From contig NZ_CP015225.1 in assembly GCF_001623525.1 (NCBI RefSeq), positions 6,832,501 through 6,896,500 on the forward strand: 64,000 nt of DNA, written 5' to 3'. How positions within the stretch are numbered: the first letter of the stretch is position 1; every line of letters begins with the position of its first letter. This stretch comes from Pseudomonas fluorescens (GTDB taxonomy: Bacteria > Pseudomonadota > Gammaproteobacteria > Pseudomonadales > Pseudomonadaceae). The position numbers and the translations under genes are program-made. The notes under the pieces are model-generated. The model ran no database searches. It had not been told where the DNA came from and was given only the letters and a program-made list of their open reading frames with translations. Below, piece after piece: positions 8,720-16,928 of this stretch.

Positions 8720-9007
8720 ATGCAAATCATTTTGGCTGATGTGGCCGTCAGCGTATCCGAACTCAAAAAGAACCCCTCATCCGTCCTGAGCGGCGCCAAC
8801 GGCGCGCCAGTGGCCGTGTTGAACCATAACCGTGTTATGGGCTACATGGTCCCGGCAAGTGTCTACGAGGCGATGGTTGATCGCTTGGAGGAGCTGGAAC
8901 TGGCGCAAGTGGTAAAGGCACGCATCGAGGCCAACGAAACACCTGTTCGGATGTCCCTTGATGAGCTCATTGGCGAGGCTGAGGCTGATATCGTCAATGG
9001 GCGTTGA
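8720..9007 (+). CDS. Phd/YefM-family antitoxin
   Basis: 95 residues. The N-terminal DNA-binding fold is typical of type II Phd/YefM antitoxins: VAVSVSELKKNPSSVLSGA, then PVAVLNHNRVMGYMVPASVYEAMV. The C-terminal tail (VRMSLDELIGEAEADIVNGR) is the toxin-binding part. It overlaps the toxin gene by 11 bases. A 7-bp inverted pair (ATAGGTC near 8633 and GACCTAT near 8694) upstream could be part of the autoregulatory operator. Confidence 0.9.
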   Translation: MQIILADVAVSVSELKKNPSSVLSGANGAPVAVLNHNRVMGYMVPASVYEAMVDRLEELELAQVVKARIEANETPVRMSLDELIGEAEADIVNGR

Positions 9008-9308
9008 TTATGATGTCGAGTGGGATCCGAAGGCCCTCAAGGAGCTTAGAAAACTGGACGGTGCCATCCGTCTGCAGCTTCTGAAAAAACTCCAGTCCCG
9101 GCAGAGCAACCCGCGAGTGCCAGCCGATGCGCTTCATGGAATGAAGGATTGCTACAAGATCAAGTTGCGTGGGGCTGGGTATCGACTGGTGTACCGCATT
9201 GAGGAAGAGCGGATTGTCATTCTGGTGGTAGCGATTGGCAAACGGGAGCGCGGCAACGTTTACGATTCGGCCAGGAGCCGGGCTGGTATGCAAGAAACAA
9301 AGGGGTAA
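8997..9308 (+). CDS. RelE/ParE-superfamily toxin
   Basis: About 103 residues from the ATG at 8997 (an in-frame ATG at 8958 lies inside the antitoxin). Hallmarks are YDVEWDPKALKELRKLD at the start and, later, MKDCYKIKLRGAGYRLVYRI with the basic strand typical of RelE ribonucleases, then IVILVVAIGKRERGNVY. RelE toxins cut mRNA on the ribosome. It follows the antitoxin with an overlap and is followed 4 bases later by a HigA-like gene, so three genes form one unit. Confidence 0.9.
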   Translation: MGVDYDVEWDPKALKELRKLDGAIRLQLLKKLQSRQSNPRVPADALHGMKDCYKIKLRGAGYRLVYRIEEERIVILVVAIGKRERGNVYDSARSRAGMQETKG

Positions 9309-9312
9309 GACG

Positions 9313-9951
9313 ATGAGCGCAGCCCGGAACGACTTTCAAACCGTGATCGCAACGCTTGGCGAGCTACATGCGCTACTGGATCGCCTGCGCGGTGAGTTTG
9401 TGCATGGCATCAAGACCCCTGCCGATTATGAGCGTGCGACCGACCTGCTCGATGCGCTCACCGACGGACGCGAACTGAGCAAGACTGAGGCGAAAATTCT
9501 CGTTGAGCTCGAGGAGGAAATCCTGGCCTACCAGCGCGACTCCGAACAGTTTCGCCAGTCGAATGCCGCTTTTGAGGCGACCTGCACGCCGGTGCAATTG
9601 ATCAAGGATCTGATGGAGACGCTCGGGCTCACCGGTTCGGACTTCCCTGAAATCGGTGATAAAACGGCGGTGTCCAAAGTGCTCAATGGCGATAGACCTA
9701 TCAGCCACAAGATGGCGTATGCGCTGGCGGAGCGGTTTGCGATGGAGCCGAGCGCTTTCTTGACCGCGACTTCAGCAAAGGTGGCGGCTCATATCGAAAC
9801 TGTCCCTCTTTCCGTTAGCGCTTCAGGTCATTACGCTTTGCACGAGGGCTCTCTAACCGCATATTCAGTGGAAGAGGCCGGTGTCGGTGAGTACAACGTG
9901 GTGACTTCCAAGGGCCACAGAAAGACAGCCAAAGAGCCGGACAAGGGATAG
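9313..9951 (+). CDS. HigA-like HTH protein, third gene of the toxin-antitoxin operon
   Basis: 212 residues. Residues 33-80 (IKTPADYERATDLLDALTDG, then a helical acidic stretch) and an HTH at 93-150 (LIKDLMETLGLTGSDFPEIG, VSKVLNGDRPISHKM) match the HigA antitoxin family. The last 60 residues are an extra polar domain not usual for HigA. The ATG at 9313 has AGGGGTAAG upstream and begins 4 bases after the toxin stop. No HigB toxin is present, so it may act as an additional repressor or chaperone of the Phd-RelE pair. Confidence 0.8.
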   Translation: MSAARNDFQTVIATLGELHALLDRLRGEFVHGIKTPADYERATDLLDALTDGRELSKTEAKILVELEEEILAYQRDSEQFRQSNAAFEATCTPVQLIKDLMETLGLTGSDFPEIGDKTAVSKVLNGDRPISHKMAYALAERFAMEPSAFLTATSAKVAAHIETVPLSVSASGHYALHEGSLTAYSVEEAGVGEYNVVTSKGHRKTAKEPDKG

Positions 9952-10132
9952 GGCAATCATCTGCTGAAAGGGGCAGGATTGGTTGTCGATTCACGGAAGT
10001 TCAGGATGACACGCGTTTCGATACCTCGGCCATTGCAGCCAATCCCCGAACCCTCTATAAAATCCCGCGCTGGTATCGCATTCTTCTCGACCGTCGTTGG
10101 CCCTGGATATCTGACCCGCATGGAGCATCATC

Positions 10133-10714
10133 GTGAGCCAATCGCCGCACCCCCTCAACTCCCGAACTGACATTTGCCCGCGCATTACGTCTCGCGTCCT
10201 GCGATATACCTGGAGCCTCACCTTACTGACCCTGCTCACCGGCTGCGGAGCGCTATCGGACGTCCGCTCTTTTTCCACTCCCTACTCAACGCCTGATGGT
10301 GGTGAGACCGCCCGCTTGCGGGTGATCAGCGATGGCATGGTCAGGGCTGTACCCAAGTCCGATTGCGTGGACTTCCGCCTGCCGGGCGCGGGCGTCATGG
10401 TGGCGTTCCGCGATGGCTACGCCAATCGCAACGGCGAAAGCCTGGGCATGCCGGATGACGACAAACACTCATCTTCCACGGTAATGACTGAGCTGCTGGT
10501 GCCTGCCGGGCAGCCCATTGCCTTTCATTACATCGGTGCTCAATGCTACAACATGTTCAGCTTTGTCCCTAAGGCAGGAGAGGATTACCAACTGGATGCT
10601 GCGGGGCGTTATGAGTGTGAGGTGAGGCTCAAGCAACTGCCTGCGGCAACGACACAACTTCCCCGTTCATTCTTGAAGGACAGCAAACTCTGCAGGGCGA
10701 CGGATAACTTTTAG
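10133..10714 (+). CDS. Putative lipoprotein
   Basis: 193 residues from GTG 10133. A lipobox LLTGCG ends a hydrophobic segment (WSLTLLTLLTGC), so the protein is predicted to be lipid-anchored after export. The mature part is about 150 residues with several Cys and the pattern TARLRVISDGMVRAVP, seen in short Pseudomonas envelope lipoproteins. Function unknown. Confidence 0.75.
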   Translation: MSQSPHPLNSRTDICPRITSRVLRYTWSLTLLTLLTGCGALSDVRSFSTPYSTPDGGETARLRVISDGMVRAVPKSDCVDFRLPGAGVMVAFRDGYANRNGESLGMPDDDKHSSSTVMTELLVPAGQPIAFHYIGAQCYNMFSFVPKAGEDYQLDAAGRYECEVRLKQLPAATTQLPRSFLKDSKLCRATDNF

Positions 10715-10764
10715 CATGGAGGGTTTTCCAAGGACGCCATAACGTTGAAAAAGGAGTTTCAATC

Positions 10765-11325
10765 ATGAGCCCCAGCCCCACGTTCCAAACCCGCCGCCTC
10801 ATCCTCACACCCCTTGAGCTGACGGATGCACCGGCGATCCAACGGCTATTTCCCCATTGGGAAGTGGTCCGTTACCTGGACAGCCGCGTGCCCTGGCCTT
10901 ACCCGGATGACGGCGCGCTGACGTACGTGCGCGACCATGCGCTCCCGGCTATTGCAGCCGGGCGCGAGTGGCACTGGATGATCCGCATTGCCGAAGAACC
11001 GACACAGAGCATCGGCAGCATCAGCCTGTACGACCAGCCCGGCAACAACCGTGGTTTCTGGCTGGCGCCGCAATGGCAGGGAAAGGGCTACATGCGCGAG
11101 GCTTGTGAAGTGATCAATGCCTATTGGTTTGAAAACCTTGAACGCCCCGTCATGCAAGTGCCCAAGGCGGTGGGCAACCTTGCTTCGCGCAGGGTATCGG
11201 AGCGCGAGGGCATGCGCATGATCGGGACTCAGCAGGGGGACTTTGTCAGTGGACGTCTGCTTAAAGAGGTCTGGGAGATGACGCGTGAGGTGTGGCTTGA
11301 AGCGAAAGCTATATCGAACACCTGA
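10765..11325 (+). CDS. GNAT acetyltransferase, RimJ/RimL type
   Basis: 186 residues with the N-terminal FQTRRLILTPLELTDAPAIQ usual for the RimJ/RimL group (N-terminal or small-molecule acetylation), GSISLYDQPGNNRGFWLAP, and the acetyl-CoA loop QWQGKGYMREA. The end (ASRRVSEREGMRMIGTQ) fits the last helix and strand. The ATG at 10765 is preceded by AAAAAGGAG. The substrate cannot be deduced. Confidence 0.88.
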   Translation: MSPSPTFQTRRLILTPLELTDAPAIQRLFPHWEVVRYLDSRVPWPYPDDGALTYVRDHALPAIAAGREWHWMIRIAEEPTQSIGSISLYDQPGNNRGFWLAPQWQGKGYMREACEVINAYWFENLERPVMQVPKAVGNLASRRVSEREGMRMIGTQQGDFVSGRLLKEVWEMTREVWLEAKAISNT

Positions 11326-11358
11326 TTCCGCGCCACCCAGAGCAACCCATCGAACGCG

Positions 11359-12480
11359 TCACTGACCCGCCAAGGGACGCCATGCTGTGGTCTGCAGATA
11401 AGGCCACTGTTTGAGCAGCAGACCACGCGTTGTTTCTACGCCCTGCAAGGTTTCAGTGCAATTGACCATCGTGGTAAAGCTGCGAGTGGTCAGCATGAAG
11501 CTCTCCGACCCCAACGCCTGGCACTGCTCGCTGGCGCCAATGGGTTGGCAGAACATCGGTTGCATTTTCACGTCGTAGCCTTGGGCCCGAGTGAATGCCT
11601 GGAACTCCGGCATGGCAAGACGAGCCGGTGTGCCGCTCAGTGCCGGGCCTTGCCAGACGGGGGTGATAAGGCCCCTTGATGGATAGTCGCTCAGCCCCTG
11701 GACTTGCCTGGCCTCGAACAGGGCAAAGCAGAACGAAGTATTTGTCGCGTTATTGCTCGCTGACGATGCAACGGGGGCGGCCAAGGGGAGGCTCGGCGTC
11801 GGCGCGACGACTGCCGCAGGCGCAGGTGCTACCGAGGACGCCACACCCGATGAGTCGCCTACTTCTACTAGCACATCGATGGGCGCCCGATAACGCCACA
11901 CCTTCAGCGGCGCCGTGAAACCAGGTCGAATACGGCTGGCGACGGCGGTCAGCTCGGCTGGGCTATTGACCGAAGTCCCGGCAATTTGCAAAACGATATC
12001 GCCGGCCAACATGCCTGCCTTTTCAGCGCCACTTCCGGGTACGGGTCCCAAGACCAAGACGCCACTGACAGCGGCTAAGCCGAATTGCCGAGCCACCGTC
12101 GGTGTAACGGGGGTGATGTGCAGGCCCAGGGTCCCCGACTGATTGGACACGGGTACGGGCATTGCCGCAGGCGTCACGGATGTCGGAGCCACCGTCGCCG
12201 CGGTGGGCACAGGAGCGCTGCCGGCTGAACAGTCGCGTTGTGTGGCGACCTGTTGGATCACGAGGTTAACGGGGTCGGCCGCCATGTTGGGGTATTGTTC
12301 CCAACCCCGTTTGGTTGCCAGGAACGTTTCACAGTCCATGGCGTAGTAGGTCGCCGGGTCTCTGACCTTGCGCAGGTATTCCGTGGTTTCGGCTCGCTCG
12401 GCGGCGCTGTACATGGGGTTGACGCAAGACGCCAGGAGAGGGGAGAACACCAGTATTGCGGCAAGGCGTTTTGTCGACAT
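11359..12480 (-). CDS. PDZ-domain lipoprotein A of a divergent pair
   Basis: About 373 residues from the ATG at 12480 (AGAGAAG site); six codons further upstream is an alternative start without a good site. Lipobox LLASC (Cys19). A Pro/Ala/Val linker precedes a PDZ-like domain (about 120-205) with GVLVLGPVPGSGAEKAGMLAGD, the carboxylate-binding and helix region seen in Deg/HtrA PDZ domains. No protease residues are present. After another Pro/Ala linker is a Cys-containing C-terminal domain. It is paralogous to, and divergent from, the gene at 12684. Confidence 0.8.
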   Translation of the reverse strand: MSTKRLAAILVFSPLLASCVNPMYSAAERAETTEYLRKVRDPATYYAMDCETFLATKRGWEQYPNMAADPVNLVIQQVATQRDCSAGSAPVPTAATVAPTSVTPAAMPVPVSNQSGTLGLHITPVTPTVARQFGLAAVSGVLVLGPVPGSGAEKAGMLAGDIVLQIAGTSVNSPAELTAVASRIRPGFTAPLKVWRYRAPIDVLVEVGDSSGVASSVAPAPAAVVAPTPSLPLAAPVASSASNNATNTSFCFALFEARQVQGLSDYPSRGLITPVWQGPALSGTPARLAMPEFQAFTRAQGYDVKMQPMFCQPIGASEQCQALGSESFMLTTRSFTTMVNCTETLQGVETTRGLLLKQWPYLQTTAWRPLAGQ

Positions 12481-12683
12481 GGGCTTCTCTGAGGTCATGG
12501 CGTTCAGGCGGGTCCAGGCAAGGTACTATTTGGCCATCATCCTGTCCAACCTCAAACCAACCACTTCGTTGCGGTGGTGATCGAGACGGGCGGCAGCAGG
12601 GCGGACGTGCATTCGATATACAACTTAAAGGCACTTTGCCATGATGTGGCACGATCCATTCGAATCCATCACTGAGAAGCGAA

Positions 12684-13844
12684 ATGTTTGCTCCTGCCTT
12701 CAAATCAAGCACCAGGCTCGCTGTTGCACTTTCGCTCACTGCCTTGGCTGGCTGTGCCTCTGATGGCGGTCTCGGTGAGGCGGCGGTAGTCGGTGCGATG
12801 CTGCTTCCCATGGGAGGAGTGGACACCAGCGTAATGACCAGTGCCGCAGGCCTCGCGGCTGGCGCTTACGTCGTCTCCTCGGTCGCGACTGCGGACTCTG
12901 CCAGCGTCTCTCCCGCGACCTCCACCATTGCCGCGCCCCAAGGCCTGCCGCCCATTGACCTGCAAAAACTGGTGACCCGGGAAACGCCTGACCGCTATCG
13001 TTCCAAGTCCTGTGAGTACATCGAAATGTCCCTCAGCGAAGTGCCGATGTACCAGGCGAGCGCCGAGCCGATCATGAAGCAGGTCGCCACGGCTCGAAAA
13101 GAAGCGGCCAGCCAGGTATGGCTGGAAAAAGCTTGCCAGCCCGCCAATTTACCTCGTGGCCGGATCGGCGCCAGCATCGACACCATCGATCCGAAGCGGG
13201 CCATGGCCCTGTCAGCTCCCCCAGCTGGGGTTGTGGTGTTGTCAACTGTTCCGGGGAGCGGTGCGCAACAGGCCGGGATCTTGCCTCAAGACGTGATCGT
13301 GGCAGTGGATAACGGGCTTATCGCCGATTCAATCGATTTCAGGGTGGCCGTTGCAAAAGCGCCAATTGGCTCGCGGGTGAACCTGAAGGTATGGCGAAAC
13401 AACGCGTTCAGCATCGTGCCGGTTCTGGTGGGGCCTGGCGGGACTCAAGTATCAATGACGCCGACGTTGATGGCGAACGGCGTAGCTGCTGCGGTTCCGG
13501 TCGATGCACTGTATTGCACTGCCGTACTGTCCACCCAGCACACTTACGGCGCTAGCGTCAGCCCGGTCAAATTGATCGCCGGAGCCGCGCGCGACATGCA
13601 GCCCTCGCTCAAAAACTACATCGCCAAGGTGAAGCAGGAACAACCTGGCGTTTGGGGGGATTTCAAACTTAACAGCGCTGTTTGTGCGCCGGGTGCGGTG
13701 GTGTGCATGGCCGAGGCCAAGGGGCCGAGTGGCAAGACCCAGAATGCCTTCGAGTTCTGCCACGCGACGCAAGCCAAGGCGGATGCTGAACTGGTCCAGA
13801 TGCGCCAGGGCGATCCGAAAGCGGTGCTTGTTGATTGGCCTTGA
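12684..13844 (+). CDS. PDZ-domain lipoprotein B of a divergent pair
   Basis: 386 residues. Lipobox LAGC (Cys24) after a hydrophobic segment. A PDZ-like domain lies at about 152-255 (AGVVVLSTVPGSGAQQAGIL, VAVDNGLIADSIDF). The arrangement matches the divergent neighbour: lipoprotein anchor, small Cys-bearing N-terminal part, PDZ, then a C-terminal domain with CTAVLSTQHTYGASVSP and a last Cys pair. It probably works at the outer membrane as a protein-binding scaffold; the partner is unknown. The 203-base gap to lipoprotein A suggests shared control. Confidence 0.8.
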   Translation: MFAPAFKSSTRLAVALSLTALAGCASDGGLGEAAVVGAMLLPMGGVDTSVMTSAAGLAAGAYVVSSVATADSASVSPATSTIAAPQGLPPIDLQKLVTRETPDRYRSKSCEYIEMSLSEVPMYQASAEPIMKQVATARKEAASQVWLEKACQPANLPRGRIGASIDTIDPKRAMALSAPPAGVVVLSTVPGSGAQQAGILPQDVIVAVDNGLIADSIDFRVAVAKAPIGSRVNLKVWRNNAFSIVPVLVGPGGTQVSMTPTLMANGVAAAVPVDALYCTAVLSTQHTYGASVSPVKLIAGAARDMQPSLKNYIAKVKQEQPGVWGDFKLNSAVCAPGAVVCMAEAKGPSGKTQNAFEFCHATQAKADAELVQMRQGDPKAVLVDWP

Positions 13845-13984
13845 GCTGCAATCGTCTTCTGCGGTTACGATCCCGCAGTTTGAAGTGCTGGCGTGCCCTG
13901 GAGGCATGCGCATGATGGGAACGCTGTGGTGCGTTGCTTAAAGAGGTGGGTAATCGGGAGTACCTGTCACCAGAGTCAACGGAT

Positions 13985-14321
13985 GACCAGTCGACCTTTT
14001 TCTCGAACGACGCCGTCAATCTCGGCGGGTGCGCACTGCGTCACTTGCACCAGCAGACCGGATTGAGTCAACTGGACTGCGCACTGATTACTCGGGAAGC
14101 CTTGAACAATTCTGCGCTGGCGAATGAAGTGCCTCCGCTGTTGCTGACACGAGTCGGCTCTCCCCCAGGTGGAACTGACGTTCATGTCAACGTTCACAAC
14201 CTTCGGCATGCCGCTCGACATCATCATGAGCTCATTGCGCATCGAGTATTTGATTCCTGCCGACGCCAAGACCTGGGAGGTCATGACCAAGGCATCTGGG
14301 CAAGCGCAACACTCACAATGA
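13985..14321 (+). pseudogene. Remnant of an XRE/MmyB-like regulator C-terminus
   Basis: The last 50 codons before the TGA at 14319-14321 read LTFMSTFTTFGMPLDIIMSS then LRIEYLIPADAKTW. This resembles the conserved C-terminal strand-helix of MmyB-type ligand-binding domains in XRE regulators (TTFGTPxDxTLxELRIExFxPAD). Upstream, one base out of frame, is ALANEVPPLLLTRVGSPPGG, which would join to it. No HTH or start is left. I read this as a decayed 3' fragment. Its TGA overlaps an ATG (14318), giving a secondary start to the following VOC gene. Confidence 0.4.
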
Positions 14322-14335
14322 TCAAGGAAGAACCC

Positions 14336-14701
14336 ATGCAACCGTCACTCAATCGAATCATGTTGTATGTCCGGGACGTTCAAGCGACCTGCGATTTTTA
14401 TGAGCATCACTTCGGTTTTACCAGTGAAAGAAAAGTCGATGACCGCGTCACCGAATTGAGCCCTGCAAACGGTGGCGCGATCCTGATGGTTCACCCGGCA
14501 GGTAAGGCCGTTAAAACAGGGCAAGTCACCGTAAAGCTTGTCTTTGATCTTCAGGACGTCGAGGGTTTCAAGGCCAAATGCCTGGCCCAAGGCCTGAGGT
14601 TTGGCGCTACGCACAGGGCGGACGGTTACTCTTTCGCCAACGCCAAAGACCCTGACGGTAATTCGATTTCCATCTCCAGCAGGGCGTTTGCATGCCGCTG
14701 A
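14336..14701 (+). CDS. VOC (glyoxalase/bleomycin-resistance) family protein
   Basis: 121 residues, one vicinal-oxygen-chelate unit: NRIMLYVRDVQATCDFYEHH at the start, then GGAILMVHP, VTVKLVFDLQDVEGFKAKCL and FANAKDPDGNSISIS, the end motif (DPDGN) usual for the fold. The ATG at 14336 has AAGGAAG 5 bases upstream; ATG 14318 is possible. It overlaps the next gene by 10 bases, so the VOC protein and the DapF-like protein are probably made together. Confidence 0.8.
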   Translation: MQPSLNRIMLYVRDVQATCDFYEHHFGFTSERKVDDRVTELSPANGGAILMVHPAGKAVKTGQVTVKLVFDLQDVEGFKAKCLAQGLRFGATHRADGYSFANAKDPDGNSISISSRAFACR

Positions 14702-15495
14702 ACTTTCAAAAGATGCATGCCAATGGCGATGATTTCGTTATCGTCGATTCGCGACATTCGGCCAACCCGGTGACGAGTGCCATGGCCCAGCGAATGGGGG
14801 ATCGGAACCGGGGTGTGGGCTTCAACCAACTCGCGGTGTTGCTCGATTGCGACGATGCCGATGCCCGCGTGATGTTCTGGAACGCGGATGGCTCCGCGCT
14901 GGACGTTTGTGGCAGTGCGACGCGGGGTGCGGCGGATATGCTGATGCGCGAAGCAAATGTTGCTTCGGTAGCGCTGCGCACTAACCGAGGCCTGCTGACG
15001 TGCGAGCGTACCCCAACCGGCGACATTTCCGTCGACATGGGTGTGCCGCTTTTCGACTGGTCGGACATTCCTTTGGCCCAAGAGCTGGATACCACTGTGT
15101 TGCCACTTGCCGGCAGTCCAGTCGCTTGCAGCATGGGAAATCCGCACTGCACCTATTTTGTCGATGATCTGGCAACCGTTGATATCGCGACCATCGGCCC
15201 AGCCATTGAAACCAACGCGCTATTCCCACTCAAGACCAACGTTCATTTCGTCCAGATCATTGATCGCACGCATATTCGCTTGCGCATCTGGGAACGCGGG
15301 GCGGGTATTGCGCTGGGTTCGGGATCTTGCTCGTGTGGCGCGGTTGTCAATGGGATTCGTCGTGGTTTGTTGGACCCGCGCGTTGAGGTTGAATGTGATG
15401 GTGGAAGCGTGACGGTTCAATGGGATGGCGTGGGTGCGGTCTTTCTTATCGGGCCGGTGGAAGTGAGTTTTTCGGGGACGATGAGCCAGGGTTGA
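14692..15495 (+). CDS. DapF-like epimerase homologue with Ser in place of the second catalytic Cys
   Basis: 267 residues, collinear with diaminopimelate epimerase. The first catalytic cysteine is present (C73 in WNADGSALDVCGSATRG), as are N11, N64, N183 and the ERGAG element (201-205). The normal ACGTGAC/ACGSGAC loop reads GSGSCSC, so the position of the second catalytic Cys is S210. The neighbouring E-T pair after ERGAG is I-A. True DapF needs both thiols to move a proton across the alpha carbon, so meso-DAP epimerisation is unlikely. It may be a racemase or dehydratase for another amino acid, or inactive. It overlaps the VOC gene. Confidence 0.8.
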   Translation: MPLNFQKMHANGDDFVIVDSRHSANPVTSAMAQRMGDRNRGVGFNQLAVLLDCDDADARVMFWNADGSALDVCGSATRGAADMLMREANVASVALRTNRGLLTCERTPTGDISVDMGVPLFDWSDIPLAQELDTTVLPLAGSPVACSMGNPHCTYFVDDLATVDIATIGPAIETNALFPLKTNVHFVQIIDRTHIRLRIWERGAGIALGSGSCSCGAVVNGIRRGLLDPRVEVECDGGSVTVQWDGVGAVFLIGPVEVSFSGTMSQG

Positions 15496-15541
15496 GTCGG
15501 TAGGTGTTTCAATCCTGGAGCAGGGATTTGCAACACGTTCC

Positions 15542-15661
15542 GTAGCGAGGGAGCTTGCTCCCGCTCGGCGGCGTAGCCGTCGTAGACCGGTTGATGCCGT
15601 TTGTCTGGAAGACCGTTTTGGCGCGGCTTCGCCGCCCAGCGGGAGCAAGCTCCCTCGCCAC
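15542..15661. repeat. Intergenic REP-type palindrome pair
   Basis: Left arm GAGGGAGCTTGCTCCCGCTCGG and right arm CGGGAGCAAGCTCCCTCGCCAC, separated by about 60 bases that include TCGTAGACCGGTTGATGC, a centre also seen at 54563-54693. The left end has TAGCGAGG instead of TGGCGAGG. Confidence 0.88.
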
Positions 15662-15680
15662 AGGGTTATGGCGGTTTGCA

Positions 15681-16241
15681 TCATTTCTCCATAATCCTGA
15701 GCCACGGCCAGCGAGCCTGATAACTTTTCGCCTTCTCAGCGAACAAATCGGGCTGGGGGTTCTTTGGATTGATACGAAGAACACCTTGCTCGACGTCGTC
15801 CAGGCCATAGGGCGCATAGACCTCACCGGTCTCAACATCCAGTCCAATACACGTACCGGCAACCAAGTAACGATCAATGCCATCCCTGGCCGACTGAAGT
15901 TGAGGATAAGGCTTGCCAAACCGCCGACCGTACCAAGGATGGACGCGAGCCTGGTTCTTGATCTCGATGTTGACGTCGAGGTCCTGGAAGACACGCTGGG
16001 CGGCGTTGATGACTTCGTTCTCGGTTTCCCAAGACAGATCAGGGTCGAAGTAAAAAACGTCGTAATCCCTCACGCCCCAAGCCGGTGGCCGTTGTGACTG
16101 ATGATTCCAGACGGCTTGGAACAGGCAGCCAGCGGTGAGCATGCATTGATTCAACCCGAGTGAAGGCAAGCGCGAGGTGATTTGCGCGTTGATTGGATTG
16201 GCCATTGCTATCCTGACCAAACGTTCGACCGTCAATGTCAT
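15681..16241 (-). CDS. Nucleotidyltransferase family protein (NTP_transf_6 type)
   Basis: 186 residues from the ATG at 16241 (AAAAGG 6 bases upstream). Core features are LTAGCLFQAVWNH and then GVRDYDVFYFD, giving the DxD pair expected of this nucleotidyltransferase fold; a third acidic position may lie in VNIEIKNQARVHPWYGRRFG. The C-terminal Y-APYGLDD-VRINP-pattern matches the small stand-alone family often annotated as nucleotidyltransferase family protein. Its substrate is unknown. Confidence 0.8.
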   Translation of the reverse strand: MTLTVERLVRIAMANPINAQITSRLPSLGLNQCMLTAGCLFQAVWNHQSQRPPAWGVRDYDVFYFDPDLSWETENEVINAAQRVFQDLDVNIEIKNQARVHPWYGRRFGKPYPQLQSARDGIDRYLVAGTCIGLDVETGEVYAPYGLDDVEQGVLRINPKNPQPDLFAEKAKSYQARWPWLRIMEK

Positions 16242-16342
16242 ATTCATCCTTTTGGAATCGGTCCGGTCCTGGCGCCCCGACAGATGTTTGAGCAAAATCA
16301 GGTGAGCCAAGGCACCCAGTACATAGATCTCAAGGACGCCCA

Positions 16343-16840
16343 ATGATATTGCAAAGCAGGCCAGTGATGGCTGATGACATCAAGACCCTCTGTAACTTTG
16401 CGCAGGACGCTCGGGAACTGTTCCATATGTTCCCGAAAGCCCAATACCCTCTGACTGAGGCTCAGTTGGCTGAGGCTATCGCCCAACGATTCGATTCGAC
16501 GGTCATCGAGGCTGGGAACCGTGTCGTTGGTTTTGCTAACTTCCATCGGGCCGAAAAAGATGGGGTTTGCTGTATCGGCAATGTCATCGTTGCCCAAGAG
16601 GCGCGAGACAAAGGCGTTGCCAGTTTTCTTGTGGAAACGATGACGGCCTTGGCATTCGACCGCTATGACGCCACTGAGGTGCAGGTATCGTGTTTCAATG
16701 AAAATACGGCGGGCTTGCTGCTTTATCCAAAGCTGGGCTTTTTGCCCTTTGCTGTCGAAGAGCGAGTTTCTCCAGATAATCGTAGAACCGCACTCATCCA
16801 TATGCGTCGTGTTAGATCGGGCCGCCCCTGGATTCTTTGA
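16343..16840 (+). CDS. GNAT N-acetyltransferase
   Basis: 165 residues, divergent from the nucleotidyltransferase. It has VIEAGNRVVGFANFH (strands 2-3), CCIGNVIVAQEARDKGVASF (strand 4 and the acetyl-CoA loop), and FNENTAGLLLYPKLGFLPFA (the asparagine and tyrosine of strand 5/helix 4). The ATG at 16343 has AAGGA 7 bases upstream. The substrate is unknown. Confidence 0.88.
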   Translation: MILQSRPVMADDIKTLCNFAQDARELFHMFPKAQYPLTEAQLAEAIAQRFDSTVIEAGNRVVGFANFHRAEKDGVCCIGNVIVAQEARDKGVASFLVETMTALAFDRYDATEVQVSCFNENTAGLLLYPKLGFLPFAVEERVSPDNRRTALIHMRRVRSGRPWIL

Positions 16841-16928
16841 GCGGTCTCCCAGAAAATGCCTGAAAACCCAAGCCCATCCCAACGCGACTGATTTACAATG
16901 CCGTTCCTTCGACAGAGAGCGGCCGTTC

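Noticed and set aside
14692..15495. Calling this gene dapF
   Set aside because: The second catalytic Cys is Ser, and the gene lacks the usual lysA neighbour, so it should not be named as the essential epimerase.
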